Part shown: piece after piece, positions 31,023 through 40,922 of the stretch
Layout: each line of letters starts with the position of its first letter
How positions within the stretch are numbered: the first letter of the stretch is position 1
Translations under genes and position numbers: made by a program
The notes under the pieces: generated by a model
The model's database searches: none
Seen by the model: the letters and a program-made list of their open reading frames with translations, nothing else
Told to the model about the DNA's origin: nothing
Source: Rhodobacteraceae bacterium QY30
GTDB taxonomy: Bacteria; Pseudomonadota; Alphaproteobacteria; Rhodobacterales; Rhodobacteraceae
Assembly: GCA_002356635.1 (NCBI GenBank)
Contig: CP023454.1
Span: forward strand, 2,154,501-2,218,500
DNA: 64,000 nt
Direction: 5' to 3'

Positions 31023-32054
31023 ATGCCAGATGGGGTAAGGCCCGTCCTGGATGTCCGCGACCTGCGGACGGTTTTCACTACGCGAAATGGCGAGATCCAT
31101 GCCGTGAACGGCGTCAGCTTCGACCTGCGCCCCGGAGAACTTCTGGGCGTGGTCGGGGAGAGCGGTTCCGGCAAGTCGGTGACGATGATGTCGCTCCTGG
31201 GCCTTCTGCCCTCGCCCCCGGCCCGGATCTGCGGCGGCGCGGCGCTTTTCCAGGGCTGTGACCTCTTGAAGATGACGCCCGAGGAACTGCGGGCGGTGCG
31301 CGGGCCCGGTGTCGGCTTCATCTTCCAGGATCCCATGACCTCGCTGAACCCGGTCTTTACCGTCGGCTACCAGATCATGGAGCCGCTCCGGGCCCATCTG
31401 GGGATGGGCGGCGATCAGGCGCGGGCCCGTGCCCGGGAACTGCTGGAAATGGTCGGAATCCCCGATGCGGGGCGGCGGCTGAAGGACTATCCGCATCAGT
31501 TTTCCGGCGGCATGCGGCAGCGGGTGATGATCGCCATCGCCCTGGCCTGCGATCCGAAGGTACTGATCGCGGATGAACCGACGACGGCACTGGATGTGAC
31601 GATCCAGGCGCAGATCCTCGAACTGGTGCGCGAGCTGCGCCAGAAACTGGGCATGGCGATCGTCTGGATCACGCATGACCTGGGGGTCATTGCCGGGATC
31701 GCTGACCGCGTCATGGTGATGTATGCAGGCCAGGTGGCCGAGCAGGGGCCGGTGCGTGCGGTATTCCACGATCCGCGCCACCCCTACACGCGGGCGCTGC
31801 TGAAGACCGTGCCCTCTGTCCGGGGAGAGCGGGCGGCGCGTCTGAACGTGATCCAGGGCCAGCCGCCGATCCTGATGGCGCCGCCCGCCGCCTGTCCGTT
31901 CCGCATGCGCTGTCCCCAGGCCTTCGCGCGCTGCGGGCGCGAGAACCCGCTGCGCCGTGCGGTGGGACCGGCCCATGATGCCGCCTGCTTCTGGGATTAC
32001 GAGGCCGGCGCCCCCCTGCCCGACCATCCGATGACGGAGGGCGCCCATGCCTGA
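31023..32054 (+). CDS. Peptide/nickel-type ABC transporter ATP-binding protein (DppD-like)
   Basis: 343 residues. Walker A GESGSGKS, signature [12 protein letters not shown] and Walker [13 protein letters not shown] are complete. The C-terminal oligopeptide/dipeptide extension has its Cys motif ([14 protein letters not shown]), which in some relatives binds an Fe-S cluster. It is the first gene of a five-gene importer and overlaps the second ATPase by 8 bases. Confidence 0.95.
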   Translation: MPDGVRPVLDVRDLRTVFTTRNGEIHAVNGVSFDLRPGELLGVVGESGSGKSVTMMSLLGLLPSPPARICGGAALFQGCDLLKMTPEELRAVRGPGVGFIFQDPMTSLNPVFTVGYQIMEPLRAHLGMGGDQARARARELLEMVGIPDAGRRLKDYPHQFSGGMRQRVMIAIALACDPKVLIADEPTTALDVTIQAQILELVRELRQKLGMAIVWITHDLGVIAGIADRVMVMYAGQVAEQGPVRAVFHDPRHPYTRALLKTVPSVRGERAARLNVIQGQPPILMAPPAACPFRMRCPQAFARCGRENPLRRAVGPAHDAACFWDYEAGAPLPDHPMTEGAHA

Positions 32055-33081
32055 CGGTGCCGCCGCCCGCCCCCTGGTCGAGGTCCGGAACCTCAGGATG
32101 TATTTTCCGATCACCGCGGGCGTCTTCCGCCGCAAGATCGGCGACGTGAAGGCGGTGGACAACGTCACCTTCACCATCATGGAAGGCGAGACGCTGGGCC
32201 TGGTGGGCGAGTCGGGCTGCGGCAAGTCGACCTGCGGCCGCGCCATCCTGAGGCTGTATGAACCGACCTCGGGGTCGGTCCTGATCGGCGGGCAGGACAT
32301 CGTGGCGCTGAAGCCCCGCGCGCTGCGCGACTTGCGGCCCAGGATGCAGATGGTGTTCCAGGACCCGCAGGCCAGCCTGAACCCGCGGATGACCGTTGCC
32401 TCCATCATCGCCGAGCCGCTGCTGGAACACACCTCGATGACCGCCGCCCAGCGCCAGACCCGGGTGCATGAATTGATGGATCAGGTCGGCCTGAACCGAG
32501 CCTTTGCCGACCGGTATCCGCACGCCTTTTCGGGCGGGCAGCGCCAGCGCATCGGCATCGCCCGCGCCCTGGCCCTGAATCCGCGTTTCATCGTCTGCGA
32601 CGAACCGATTGCGGCGCTGGATGTCTCGATCCAGGCGCAGGTGGTGAACCTGCTGGAGGAGTTGCAGGACAGCCTGGGGCTGACCTACCTGTTCATCAGC
32701 CATGACCTGTCGATGGTGCGCCACATCGCCGACCGGGTGGCGGTGATGTACCTGGGCCAGATCGCCGAGCTTTCCCCGCGCGAACCGCTGTTTGCCCGGC
32801 CGCTGCATCCCTACACGCAGGCGCTTTTGTCCGCCGTGCCCGAACACGACCCCGACCTTGAAGCGAACCGGCGGCGGATCATCCTGAAGGGTGACGTGCC
32901 CTCGCCCGCCAACCCGCCGCTGGGCTGCAATTTCTGCACGCGTTGCCCGCGCGTGATGGAGATCTGCCGCCGGATCGAGCCGGTGCTGACCGAGGTCGAG
33001 CCGGGCCGCCATGTGGCCTGCCACCTCTACCCCCAACCCGACAGCGGCCGAGCCAACGGCGCGCCCACCCGAGGCCAATAG
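32047..33081 (+). CDS. Peptide/nickel-type ABC transporter ATP-binding protein (DppF-like)
   Basis: 344 residues. Walker [10 protein letters not shown], signature [15 protein letters not shown] and Walker [13 protein letters not shown] are present, with the C-terminal [14 protein letters not shown] motif. It partners the preceding ATPase as the usual heterodimer of this importer class. The binding-protein gene starts 22 bases after its stop. Confidence 0.95.
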   Translation: MPDGAAARPLVEVRNLRMYFPITAGVFRRKIGDVKAVDNVTFTIMEGETLGLVGESGCGKSTCGRAILRLYEPTSGSVLIGGQDIVALKPRALRDLRPRMQMVFQDPQASLNPRMTVASIIAEPLLEHTSMTAAQRQTRVHELMDQVGLNRAFADRYPHAFSGGQRQRIGIARALALNPRFIVCDEPIAALDVSIQAQVVNLLEELQDSLGLTYLFISHDLSMVRHIADRVAVMYLGQIAELSPREPLFARPLHPYTQALLSAVPEHDPDLEANRRRIILKGDVPSPANPPLGCNFCTRCPRVMEICRRIEPVLTEVEPGRHVACHLYPQPDSGRANGAPTRGQ

Positions 33082-33103
33082 AGCACCCAACATGGAGAGT
33101 GAG

Positions 33104-34807
33104 ATGAAGCTGAGGACGACACTGTTGAGCGCCGCCGCGCTATGCGCCATCGCCCCTGCCGCCATGGCCGAACGGGGCGCGGACGGAGAGTTGAAGATCC
33201 TGCAATGGCAGGCCGCCTCGACGATGAATCCCTACCTGTCCTCGGGAACGAAGGACATCAACGCCTCGTCGCTGGTCTCGGACCCGCTGGCCAGCTTCGG
33301 GCCCGACGGCAAGGTCATTCCGCGGCTGGTCACCGAGGTGCCGACGGCGGAAAATGGCGGGATCTCCGCCGACCTGAAGTCGATCACCTGGAAGCTGATC
33401 CCCGATCTGAAATGGTCGGACGGCACGCCCCTGACCGCCGATGACGTGGTCTTTACCGCGAATTACTGCATGGATCCGGCCGGCGGCTGCGCGCAGTTGT
33501 CGAAGTTCGAAGGCATCGAGAAGGTCGAGGCGGTCGATCCGCTGACCGTGAAGGTCAGCTTCAAGGAACCCAAGACCAACCCCTATCAGGCCTTCGTCGG
33601 GGCGCTGGCCCCCATTCTGCAGAAGGCCCAGTTCGAGAAATGCACCGGCGCCGCGGCATCGAGCTGCACCGAACAGAACATCAAGCCGATCGGCACCGGG
33701 CCTTTCCGGGTCGTGGACTTCAAGACCAACGACGTGGCGATCCTGGAAGCCAACCCGAATTATCGCGACCCGGCCAAACCCGCTTTTGCCAAGGTGACGC
33801 TGAAGGGCGGCGGCGATGCGACGGGCGCGGCGCGGGCGGTGATGGAAACGGGCGAGTTCGACTATGCCTGGAACACCCAGATCGCGCCGGACGTGCAGGC
33901 GGCGATGACCAATGCCGGCAAGGGCAAGTTCATCAGCGCCTATGGCGGCCTGGTCGAAAGGCTGGAGATGAACATGACCGACCCCTCGCCCGACCTGCCC
34001 GACACCGAACGTTCGACCGCCAAGCACCCGCACCCGATCCTGTCGGACATCCGCGTGCGCGAGGCGCTGTCGAAGGCCATCGACCGCGCCGCGCTGGTCG
34101 AGCTGGGCTATGGCGAGGCCGCGCGTCCGACCTGCAACCTGGTGCCCGCGCCCGAGATGTTCGCCTCGGACAACACCGGCTGCCTGAAGCAGGATGTCGA
34201 AGGCGCCAAGGCGCTTCTGGATGAGGCGGGCTGGAAGGACAGCGACGGGGACGGCATCCGCGACAAGGACGGTAAGAAGCTGAAGCTGCTCTACCAGACC
34301 TCGGTCAACCCGATCCGGCAGGATTTCCAGGCGGTCATCAAGCAGTGGTGGAATGACATCGGCATCGAGGTCGAGCTGAAATCGATCGATGCCTCGGTGT
34401 TCTTCGGCGGCGATGCCGGATCGCCCGACACGTTCCAGAAGTTCTACGCCGATGTCGAGATGTATGCCAACGAATGGGACGGCACCGATCCGCAGGCCTA
34501 TCTGGCGCAGTTGACCTGCGAAAAGGCGCCGAAGCCCGAAAACCAGTGGCAGGGCGAAAACATCAACCGTTTCTGCGATCCGAAATATGACGAACTGGTC
34601 AAGGAAATGCTGACCAACGCCGATCCCGACAAGCGGGCCGCGCAGATCAAGACGCTGAACGACATGCTGACGAAAGACAGCTTCGTCGTGCAGCCGCTGG
34701 CCAACCGTGCCCGGTTCTCGGCCGTCGCCAATTCGCTGGGCGGGGTCGAGATGAACGCCTGGGACAGCGAGTTCTGGAACGCCGCCGACTGGACGCGGAC
34801 GAAGTAA
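33104..34807 (+). CDS. Family 5 extracellular solute-binding protein of the importer
   Basis: 567 residues. Signal peptide at about 1-23 (KLRTTLLSAAALCAIAPAAMA). Family 5 motifs: WKLIPDLKWSDGTPLTADDVVFT, IKPIGTGPFRV and DIRVREALSKAIDR. A Ca-binding-like loop DSDGDGIRDKDG lies at about residue 380, and six or more Cys suggest disulfides. Ligand unknown; peptides are the commonest guess. The start at 33104 has GGAG six bases upstream; an ATG four codons earlier (33092) lacks one. Confidence 0.93.
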   Translation: MKLRTTLLSAAALCAIAPAAMAERGADGELKILQWQAASTMNPYLSSGTKDINASSLVSDPLASFGPDGKVIPRLVTEVPTAENGGISADLKSITWKLIPDLKWSDGTPLTADDVVFTANYCMDPAGGCAQLSKFEGIEKVEAVDPLTVKVSFKEPKTNPYQAFVGALAPILQKAQFEKCTGAAASSCTEQNIKPIGTGPFRVVDFKTNDVAILEANPNYRDPAKPAFAKVTLKGGGDATGAARAVMETGEFDYAWNTQIAPDVQAAMTNAGKGKFISAYGGLVERLEMNMTDPSPDLPDTERSTAKHPHPILSDIRVREALSKAIDRAALVELGYGEAARPTCNLVPAPEMFASDNTGCLKQDVEGAKALLDEAGWKDSDGDGIRDKDGKKLKLLYQTSVNPIRQDFQAVIKQWWNDIGIEVELKSIDASVFFGGDAGSPDTFQKFYADVEMYANEWDGTDPQAYLAQLTCEKAPKPENQWQGENINRFCDPKYDELVKEMLTNADPDKRAAQIKTLNDMLTKDSFVVQPLANRARFSAVANSLGGVEMNAWDSEFWNAADWTRTK

Positions 34808-34832
34808 CCCCGCCTCCGTCGCTTCGCACCCT

Positions 34833-34860
34833 GCCCCTTTCGCCTGCGGGCGGAAGGGGC
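34833..34860 (+). repeat. Stem-loop after the binding-protein gene
   Basis: 12-base stem (34833-34844 with 34849-34860, one G-T pair) closed by TGCG, no T-run. Such structures after binding-protein genes commonly protect the upstream message and lower permease expression. Confidence 0.6.
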
Positions 34861-34888
34861 GCCCGGAATCTGAAGATCGGCGCGCCAG

Positions 34889-35896
34889 ATGTTCAACTAC
34901 ACGCTTCGCAGCCTTGCCATCGCCATTCCGACGCTCCTCATCATCTCGCTGGTGATCTTCCTGCTGCTGGAAGCCGCGCCGGGCGACCCCTTGGGCGAGG
35001 TGCCCCTGACCGTCCCCCCCGAGGTGAAGGAAAAGATGCGCACGGCGCTTGGGCTGGATGCGGCCTGGTACATCCGCTACCTGCTGTGGCTGAAGCAATT
35101 CTTCTGGATCGAGCCGCTGCACCTGGTCGACCGGATCTTCGGAACGGGCTATGCCCAGGGAATGCAGCGCGTGATTTCCTTCCAGTCGCGCCTGCCCGTC
35201 ATGGACGTGATCGCCGAACGCATCCCGCAGACGCTGGTCGTTGTCGGCATGGCCTATCTGCTGGGCGTGCTGATCGCGGTGCCGATCGGCATCCTGCAGG
35301 CCTATCGGCAATACGGACTTTTCGACCAGGTCGGCAGCTTTGTCGCGATGATCGGGTTTTCGGTGCCGACCTTCTTCACCGGCACGCTGCTGATCATCAT
35401 CTTCGCGATAAAGCTGCACTGGTTTCCATCGGTCTACGACACCACCCTGCGGGTAACGGACTGGTCCAGCTTCTGGGCGCAGGTCCGGCAGATGACCCTG
35501 CCGGTGGCGGTTCTGGCGCTGGCCAATGCCTCGCAGTTCTCCAGCTACATGCGGGCCTCCATGCTGGACAACCTCGGGCAGGATTACGTCCGCACGGCCC
35601 GCGCCAAGGGCATGTCGGAACGGGTCGTGGTGCTGGTCCATGTGCTGCGCAATTCGCTGATCGCCGTCGTCACGGTGATTGCGCTGGGGATCCCCGGCAT
35701 CTTCGGCGGCGCGATCATCACCGAGCAGGTCTTCAAGGTGAACGGCCTTGGCCAGCAGCTCATCAGCTCGATCCACGCCAACGACCTGCCGATGGTGATG
35801 ACGCTGACCTTCATCTTCGCGATCCTCATCATCCTTTTCAACCTGATCGCGGACATCCTCTATGGCCTTCTCGACCCCAGGATCCGCTATGACTGA
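34889..35896 (+). CDS. ABC transporter permease (DppB-like)
   Basis: 335 residues, six predicted helices. The N-terminal helix and PGDP segment, the long periplasmic loop and the EAA-type motif (ASMLDNLGQDYVRTARAKGMSERVVVLVHVLRNS region) define the DppB/OppB branch. The last 8 bases overlap the next permease gene. Confidence 0.95.
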   Translation: MFNYTLRSLAIAIPTLLIISLVIFLLLEAAPGDPLGEVPLTVPPEVKEKMRTALGLDAAWYIRYLLWLKQFFWIEPLHLVDRIFGTGYAQGMQRVISFQSRLPVMDVIAERIPQTLVVVGMAYLLGVLIAVPIGILQAYRQYGLFDQVGSFVAMIGFSVPTFFTGTLLIIIFAIKLHWFPSVYDTTLRVTDWSSFWAQVRQMTLPVAVLALANASQFSSYMRASMLDNLGQDYVRTARAKGMSERVVVLVHVLRNSLIAVVTVIALGIPGIFGGAIITEQVFKVNGLGQQLISSIHANDLPMVMTLTFIFAILIILFNLIADILYGLLDPRIRYD

Positions 35897-36818
35897 AGCC
35901 CCGACCGATACCTTGTCCGGCCGTGTCGCGGCGGCGGAAGCGGCGCGCAGCCCCTGGCGCGACGTCTGGGACCAGTTCCGCCATCACAGGGGCGCCATGT
36001 TCGGCGTCTGGGTGCTGGGACTGATCCTGCTCGTGGTCCTGGCCGGTCCCTGGATCTGGCACCTGGACCCGACGAAAAGCGACATCCTGGCGCGGAACAA
36101 GCCCGCCAGCTGGGCTCATCCGCTGGGGTCGGACCATCTGGGGCGCGATCTTCTGGCGCGGATGATGGCGGGGGGACGGATCTCGCTGGCCGTGGGGGTG
36201 ACGGCGATGGTGCTGTCGATCCTGCTGGGGACACTGATCGGCGCGCTGTCGGGCTATTTCCGCAAGATCGACACGCTTCTGATGCGGATCACCGACCTGT
36301 TCCTGGCGCTGCCGCTCTTGCCGTTGCTGCTGCTCATGATGACGCTGTTCCGCGATCCGCTGGCCAAGACCTTCGGACCCGAGGGCGGCATCTTCATCCT
36401 GATCGTCGGCGGCATCGCCCTGACCAGCTGGATGCACACCGCCCGCATCGTCCGGGGAGAGGTGCTGGTGGTGAAGGAGCGCGAATTCGTGCTGGCCGCG
36501 CGGTCGATCGGCACCCCGCCCCACCGGATCATCACGCGGCACATCCTGCCCAACGTCCTGTCGCCGGTCATGGTCTCGGCCACCCTGGGCATCGCGTCGG
36601 CGATCATCACGGAATCCGCGCTGTCCTTCCTGGGCCTGGGCTTCCCGCCCGATTTCCCGACCTGGGGCCGCCTGCTGTTCGACGCGATGGAGCGGATCCA
36701 GCTTTACCCCTGGCAGGTGATCCTGCCGGGCATCGCGATTTCGCTGACGGTGCTCAGCGTCAACTATATCGGCAACGGCCTGCGCGATGCGCTGGACCCG
36801 CGGATCCGGGGACGCTGA
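35889..36818 (+). CDS. ABC transporter permease (DppC-like)
   Basis: 309 residues. Signatures HPLGSDHLGRDLLARMMAGGRISLAVG and the EAA loop KEREFVLAARSIGTPPHRIITRHILPN are typical of DppC/OppC. I start at the ATG at 35889, which reads ATGACTGA over the previous stop; an in-frame ATG nine codons upstream lies well inside the previous gene. The stop sits in the loop of a hairpin shared with the convergent gene. Confidence 0.95.
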   Translation: MTEAPTDTLSGRVAAAEAARSPWRDVWDQFRHHRGAMFGVWVLGLILLVVLAGPWIWHLDPTKSDILARNKPASWAHPLGSDHLGRDLLARMMAGGRISLAVGVTAMVLSILLGTLIGALSGYFRKIDTLLMRITDLFLALPLLPLLLLMMTLFRDPLAKTFGPEGGIFILIVGGIALTSWMHTARIVRGEVLVVKEREFVLAARSIGTPPHRIITRHILPNVLSPVMVSATLGIASAIITESALSFLGLGFPPDFPTWGRLLFDAMERIQLYPWQVILPGIAISLTVLSVNYIGNGLRDALDPRIRGR

Positions 36819-36827
36819 GCCCGGATC
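36803..36827. terminator. Hairpin spanning two convergent stop codons
   Basis: GATCCGGG (36803-36810) and CCCGGATC (36820-36827) with a 9-base loop that contains the permease TGA; the right arm runs into the stop of the DUF3422 gene. No T-run, so a two-way transcription barrier is only likely, not certain. Confidence 0.45.
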
Positions 36828-38109
36828 AATGGGCCCGGGCCCGGATGCGCCGCACCAGAAGCCAGACCGCCAGCATCACCGGCGCGACCAGAAGCGCCAT
36901 GGCCACTTCCTTGCTGGCGCCCAGACCGTGCAGGAAAGGATAGACCGCATAGCCCGCAAGGCTGAGGGCATAGTAGCTGATCGCCACGACCGACAGCCCC
37001 TCGACCGTGTGTTGCAGCCGCAGTTGCAGGTCGGCCCGCCGGTCCATGCTTTCCAGAAGCCGCTGGTTCTGGCGGCTGCGTTCGACATCGACACGGGTGC
37101 GCAAGAGTTCCGCCGCCCGCGCTGCCCGTTCAGCCATGGTCCGCAGCCGTGCCTCTGCTGATTTCACGGTGCGGATGGCGGGATCAAAGCGGCGCATCAT
37201 GAATTCCGCAAACGTCTGCCGACCGGCCACCCGCGCCTCGCCCAGCGCGTCGATGCGCTGCATGACAATCGCTTCATAGGCCCCGGTGGCACCGAAGCGG
37301 AAGGAATGCTGGACTGCAAGGCTTTCCAGTTCGGCCGAAATCGAGAGGAGTTCGTGAAGCGCGGCCTCGGCGCTACTTTCGGTGGATTCAAGCCCTGAAA
37401 CCAGGTCCGACAATCCTTCGTCGATATGGTTCAGCCGGTCGGTCAGCATTCGGGACCGGATCAGCCCCAACATGGACATCGCGCGGTAGGTCTCGATCTC
37501 GCACAGGCGCTGGACAATGCGGCCGATGCGCCGCTTGCCGGTTCCGGGGCGGACGAAGACCGCAAAGCGCATGTGTCCGGCGGCGTCGATGCGGAAATCG
37601 CCTGCGACCACCGCCGCGCCCTCGACCACCCGAGCAACCGCCAGGCTTTCGGGCACCATCCAGGATTCGACCTTGGCCAGCATCTCGGCCTCGTCCTCGG
37701 GCAGCGGCTCGACCCGGATCAACAGCGAGACAAGCCTGCGGCCCGGCGCCTCGGCCAGCCAGTCCTCGGGAAAGACCTCGGCCTCGACCGGGTCGAAGGG
37801 CCGGTCGGACAGGCCGGGCGTGAAGGCGGAATAGGTCACGAATTCGGTGTGGCTTTCCCACTTCAGGGTGCTGCGGCCGATGGGCCCGGAAAAATGCGTG
37901 GCATCGGGGTGCGGATGTTCACCGCCATGTCGCGCCAGAAGCGCCAGAAGGTGCTGCCGGTCGGCCTGACGGTCGCGGCTGGCGGCGGCGATGGGTTCCT
38001 TGATCGTCAGGTAGGCCGCCGTGCACGGCACGGTCAGTTCCGGAAAAGGCCGGGCGTGAAGCTCGTTCACGACGGCATAGCGAAGGGGGTGGTCGTCGGT
38101 GGGGGTCAT
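36826..38109 (-). CDS. DUF3422 family membrane protein
   Basis: 427 residues. The N-terminal block (RYAVVNELHARPFPELTVPCTAAYLTI) is the family hallmark. The middle is soluble and helical, with a coiled region (AEARLRTMAERAARAAELLRTRVDVERSRQNQ), and two membrane helices lie at the C-terminus (about 365-385 and 395-417). It may be a membrane-anchored cytosolic protein; the function is not known to me. The start at 38109 gives the conserved N-terminus. Confidence 0.88.
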   Translation of the reverse strand: MTPTDDHPLRYAVVNELHARPFPELTVPCTAAYLTIKEPIAAASRDRQADRQHLLALLARHGGEHPHPDATHFSGPIGRSTLKWESHTEFVTYSAFTPGLSDRPFDPVEAEVFPEDWLAEAPGRRLVSLLIRVEPLPEDEAEMLAKVESWMVPESLAVARVVEGAAVVAGDFRIDAAGHMRFAVFVRPGTGKRRIGRIVQRLCEIETYRAMSMLGLIRSRMLTDRLNHIDEGLSDLVSGLESTESSAEAALHELLSISAELESLAVQHSFRFGATGAYEAIVMQRIDALGEARVAGRQTFAEFMMRRFDPAIRTVKSAEARLRTMAERAARAAELLRTRVDVERSRQNQRLLESMDRRADLQLRLQHTVEGLSVVAISYYALSLAGYAVYPFLHGLGASKEVAMALLVAPVMLAVWLLVRRIRARAH

Positions 38110-38226
38110 CGGTTCTGTCCAGGGGCCATGTCGCGTTCTGCAAAGCGGCGGCGGCATGATCCAGTGAATTGATGGCACACACGGGTATGCCGGGGCGGTG
38201 TTGCATATCCCACGCAGGGGGCGGGT

Positions 38227-39378
38227 TTAGTCCTGCCTGAGGAAAGCGATCAGTCCGAAGCCGGCCACAGCCGCCGCGATGCCGAAGGTCAGCCCCGGCC
38301 CGCCCAACGACCATAACCCGCCCGCCGCCGCATTGCCGATCAAAAGCGCGATGCCGGTCGTCAGGTTGAAAGCCCCGAAGGCGGTGGCGCGCTGCGCGGG
38401 CGGCGCATGACGCGCGACCTCGGCCGCCAGCAGGCCCTGTGTCAGGCCCATGTGCAACCCCCAAAGCGCGACCCCCAGAAGAACCGTCGGCAGACCCGGC
38501 GCGAAGGCCAGCAGCAGATCGGCCAGGATCAAGAGGCCGAAGCCCGCCGCCAGAAGGCCCCTCGTGCCGATCCGGTCCGACAGCACCCCGGCAGGCCAGG
38601 CCGAAGTGGCATAGACCGCGTTGAACAGGATCAGCACCACCGGGGCCAGCGCGATGCCAAGGCCCACCTCGCCCGCCTTCAGGATCAGGAATGCCTCACT
38701 GATCCGCGCCAGCGTCAGGACCGAACCGAGCGCGGTGATGGTCCAGAAGGGCCGCCCCAGCGCGACCAGCGCCGCACGGTTCAGCCGCGGGCGGACCTTG
38801 CCGGGCACATGCTGTTCGGGTTCGCGCACGCCCCATACCAGAACCGCCACCGCGACGACCGCCGGAAGAAGCGCCAGCCAGAAGACCTGCTTGACCGAAC
38901 CACCGAGCCCGAGGATCAGCATGGCAAGCGCGGGCCCTGCCAGCGCGCCCAGCGTATCAAGCGTCTGGCGCAGGCCGTAGGCCGCGCCGCGCTGTGCTTC
39001 GGGCACCAGATCGGCCACCAGCGCATCGCGCGGCGCGCCGCGGATGCCCTTCCCCACCCGGTCAGCCAGCCGCGCAACCAGCACCATCCCTGCCCCGCCC
39101 GCCAGCGCAAACAGCGGCTTCGTCAGGGCCGACATCCCATAACCTGCCACCGCCAGGGGCTTCCGTCGCCCCATCCGGTCGCTCAGATGCCCCGAAAATA
39201 GCTTGACTATCTGCGCTGTCGCCTCGCCCGCGCCCTCGATCAGGCCAACGACCAGCGCCGAGGCACCAAGCCCCACCATCAGGTACAGCGGCAGGACGGC
39301 ATGGATCGCCTCGGACGACATGTCCATGAACAGGCTGACGAAACCCAGTGCGACCACGCCGCGCGGTAATCCGGGCAT
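38227..39378 (-). CDS. MFS transporter
   Basis: 383 residues, about 12 hydrophobic helices in two halves. The loop 2-3 motif appears as GHLSDRMGRRKPLAVAGYGMS and its second-half counterpart as GVLSDRIGTRGLLAAGF. RVGKGIRGAPRDALVADLVP is a distinct motif of one MFS subgroup. Substrate unknown; an efflux role is the usual default. It lies downstream of pntB but beyond a strong terminator, so it likely has its own promoter in the ~70 bases after the terminator or depends on read-through. Confidence 0.88.
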   Translation of the reverse strand: MPGLPRGVVALGFVSLFMDMSSEAIHAVLPLYLMVGLGASALVVGLIEGAGEATAQIVKLFSGHLSDRMGRRKPLAVAGYGMSALTKPLFALAGGAGMVLVARLADRVGKGIRGAPRDALVADLVPEAQRGAAYGLRQTLDTLGALAGPALAMLILGLGGSVKQVFWLALLPAVVAVAVLVWGVREPEQHVPGKVRPRLNRAALVALGRPFWTITALGSVLTLARISEAFLILKAGEVGLGIALAPVVLILFNAVYATSAWPAGVLSDRIGTRGLLAAGFGLLILADLLLAFAPGLPTVLLGVALWGLHMGLTQGLLAAEVARHAPPAQRATAFGAFNLTTGIALLIGNAAAGGLWSLGGPGLTFGIAAAVAGFGLIAFLRQD

Positions 39379-39394
39379 ACCGGGCCTCCCATGG

Positions 39395-39422
39395 AAAAGG
39401 CCCCGGACGGATGTCCGGGGCC
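39395..39422 (-). terminator. Intrinsic terminator of pntAB
   Basis: Perfect 10-base inverted repeat GGCCCCGGAC (39399-39408) and GTCCGGGGCC (39413-39422), followed on the minus strand by TTTT (39398-39395). It lies 44 bases after the pntB stop. Confidence 0.85.
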
Positions 39423-39466
39423 CCGTTTCGCCGTCAGGCTATAGGCCCTGCGGCCTGATCGCCAGA

Positions 39467-40912
39467 TCACTCGATCATCGGCAGCAGCTGGTCGATCGAC
39501 TTCTTGGCGTCGCCGTAGAACATCCGGGTGTTGTCCTTGTAGAACAGCGGGTTCTCGATGCCGGAATAGCCGGTGCCCTGGCCGCGCTTCGACACGAACA
39601 CCTGTTTCGCCTTCCAGACCTCCAGCACCGGCATCCCGGCGATGGGGCTGTTGGGGTCTTCCTGGGCGGCCGGGTTCACGATGTCGTTCGAGCCGATGAT
39701 GATCGCCACGTCGGTCGAGGGGAAGTCCTCGTTGATCTCGTCCATCTCCAGCACGATGTCGTAAGGCACTTTCGCTTCGGCCAGAAGCACGTTCATGTGG
39801 CCCGGCAGACGGCCCGCCACCGGGTGGATGGCGAAGCGGACTTCCTTGCCCTTGGCGCGCAGTTTGCGGGTCAGTTCGCTGACCGATTGCTGCGCCTGCG
39901 CCACCGCCATGCCGTAGCCCGGAACGATGATGACCGATTCCGCATCGTTCAGCGCCGCCGCGACGCCATCGGCGTCGATGGCGATCTGCTCGCCGGTGAC
40001 TTCCATCGCGGGGCCCGCTGTGCCTCCGAAGCCGCCCAGGATCACGCTGATGAAGCTGCGGTTCATCGCCTTGCACATGATGTAGCTGAGGATCGCACCC
40101 GAAGAACCGACCAGCGCGCCCACGACGATCAGAAGGTCATTGGACAGCGAGAAGCCGATCGCCGCCGCCGCCCAGCCCGAGTAGCTGTTCAGCATCGACA
40201 CCACGACCGGCATGTCCGCGCCGCCGATGCCCATGATCAGGTGATAGCCGATGAAGAACGCAGCCAGCGTCATTACGGCCAGGGCCCAGGTGCCCGCGCC
40301 GTTGAAGTACATCACCAGCAGGACCAGCGACAGAAGCGCCGCGCCCGCGTTCAGGACATGGCCGCCGGGCAGCTTCTTCGCCTTGCCGTCGACCTTGCCC
40401 GCCAGCTTGCCATAGGCGATGACCGAACCGGTGAAGGTCACGGCACCGATGAAGACGCCCAGGAAGGTTTCGACCCGCAGGATGGCGATTTCCGAACCCG
40501 ATTTCATGGCGATCTTCTGGGCAAAGCCCGTCAGCGCGTTCAGCGCATCGCCGTTGCCGGCCGCCTGAAGCGCGGCGATGCCCGACATCTCGAATTCGGT
40601 GTTGTAGCCGATGAACACCGCCGCAAGGCCCACAAGGCTGTGCATCGCCGCGACCAGCTGCGGCATTTCCGTCATCTGGACGCGCTGCGCGACGACCCAG
40701 CCGATGACGCCGCCGACCGCGATCATTACGGCCGAGATCAGCCAGTTGTGCGCACCGGGGCCGTAAAGCGTGGCCAGAACCGCCAGCGCCATGCCGACGA
40801 TGCCATACCAGACCGCGCGCTTGGCGCTTTCCTGCCCCGACAGCCCGCCCAAGGACAGGATGAACAGCACCGCTGCGACGACGTAGGCCGCCGTGGTAAA
40901 TCCGTATTCCAT
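39467..40912 (-). CDS. pntB: NAD(P) transhydrogenase subunit beta
   Basis: Membrane plus NADP(H)-binding subunit of the proton-translocating transhydrogenase, which makes NADPH from NADH. 481 residues. The N-terminal two thirds is membrane helices; the C-terminal dIII domain has [33 protein letters not shown] and the late [16 protein letters not shown]. The start at 40912 has a perfect AAGGAGG five to six bases upstream; a longer open frame reads back into pntA. Confidence 0.97.
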   Translation of the reverse strand: MEYGFTTAAYVVAAVLFILSLGGLSGQESAKRAVWYGIVGMALAVLATLYGPGAHNWLISAVMIAVGGVIGWVVAQRVQMTEMPQLVAAMHSLVGLAAVFIGYNTEFEMSGIAALQAAGNGDALNALTGFAQKIAMKSGSEIAILRVETFLGVFIGAVTFTGSVIAYGKLAGKVDGKAKKLPGGHVLNAGAALLSLVLLVMYFNGAGTWALAVMTLAAFFIGYHLIMGIGGADMPVVVSMLNSYSGWAAAAIGFSLSNDLLIVVGALVGSSGAILSYIMCKAMNRSFISVILGGFGGTAGPAMEVTGEQIAIDADGVAAALNDAESVIIVPGYGMAVAQAQQSVSELTRKLRAKGKEVRFAIHPVAGRLPGHMNVLLAEAKVPYDIVLEMDEINEDFPSTDVAIIIGSNDIVNPAAQEDPNSPIAGMPVLEVWKAKQVFVSKRGQGTGYSGIENPLFYKDNTRMFYGDAKKSIDQLLPMIE

Positions 40913-40922
40913 TTCGGCCTCC

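Noticed and set aside
33140-35776. 878-codon minus-strand frame
   Set aside because: Antisense to the solute-binding protein and permease genes, Arg/His/Gln-rich, no motif.
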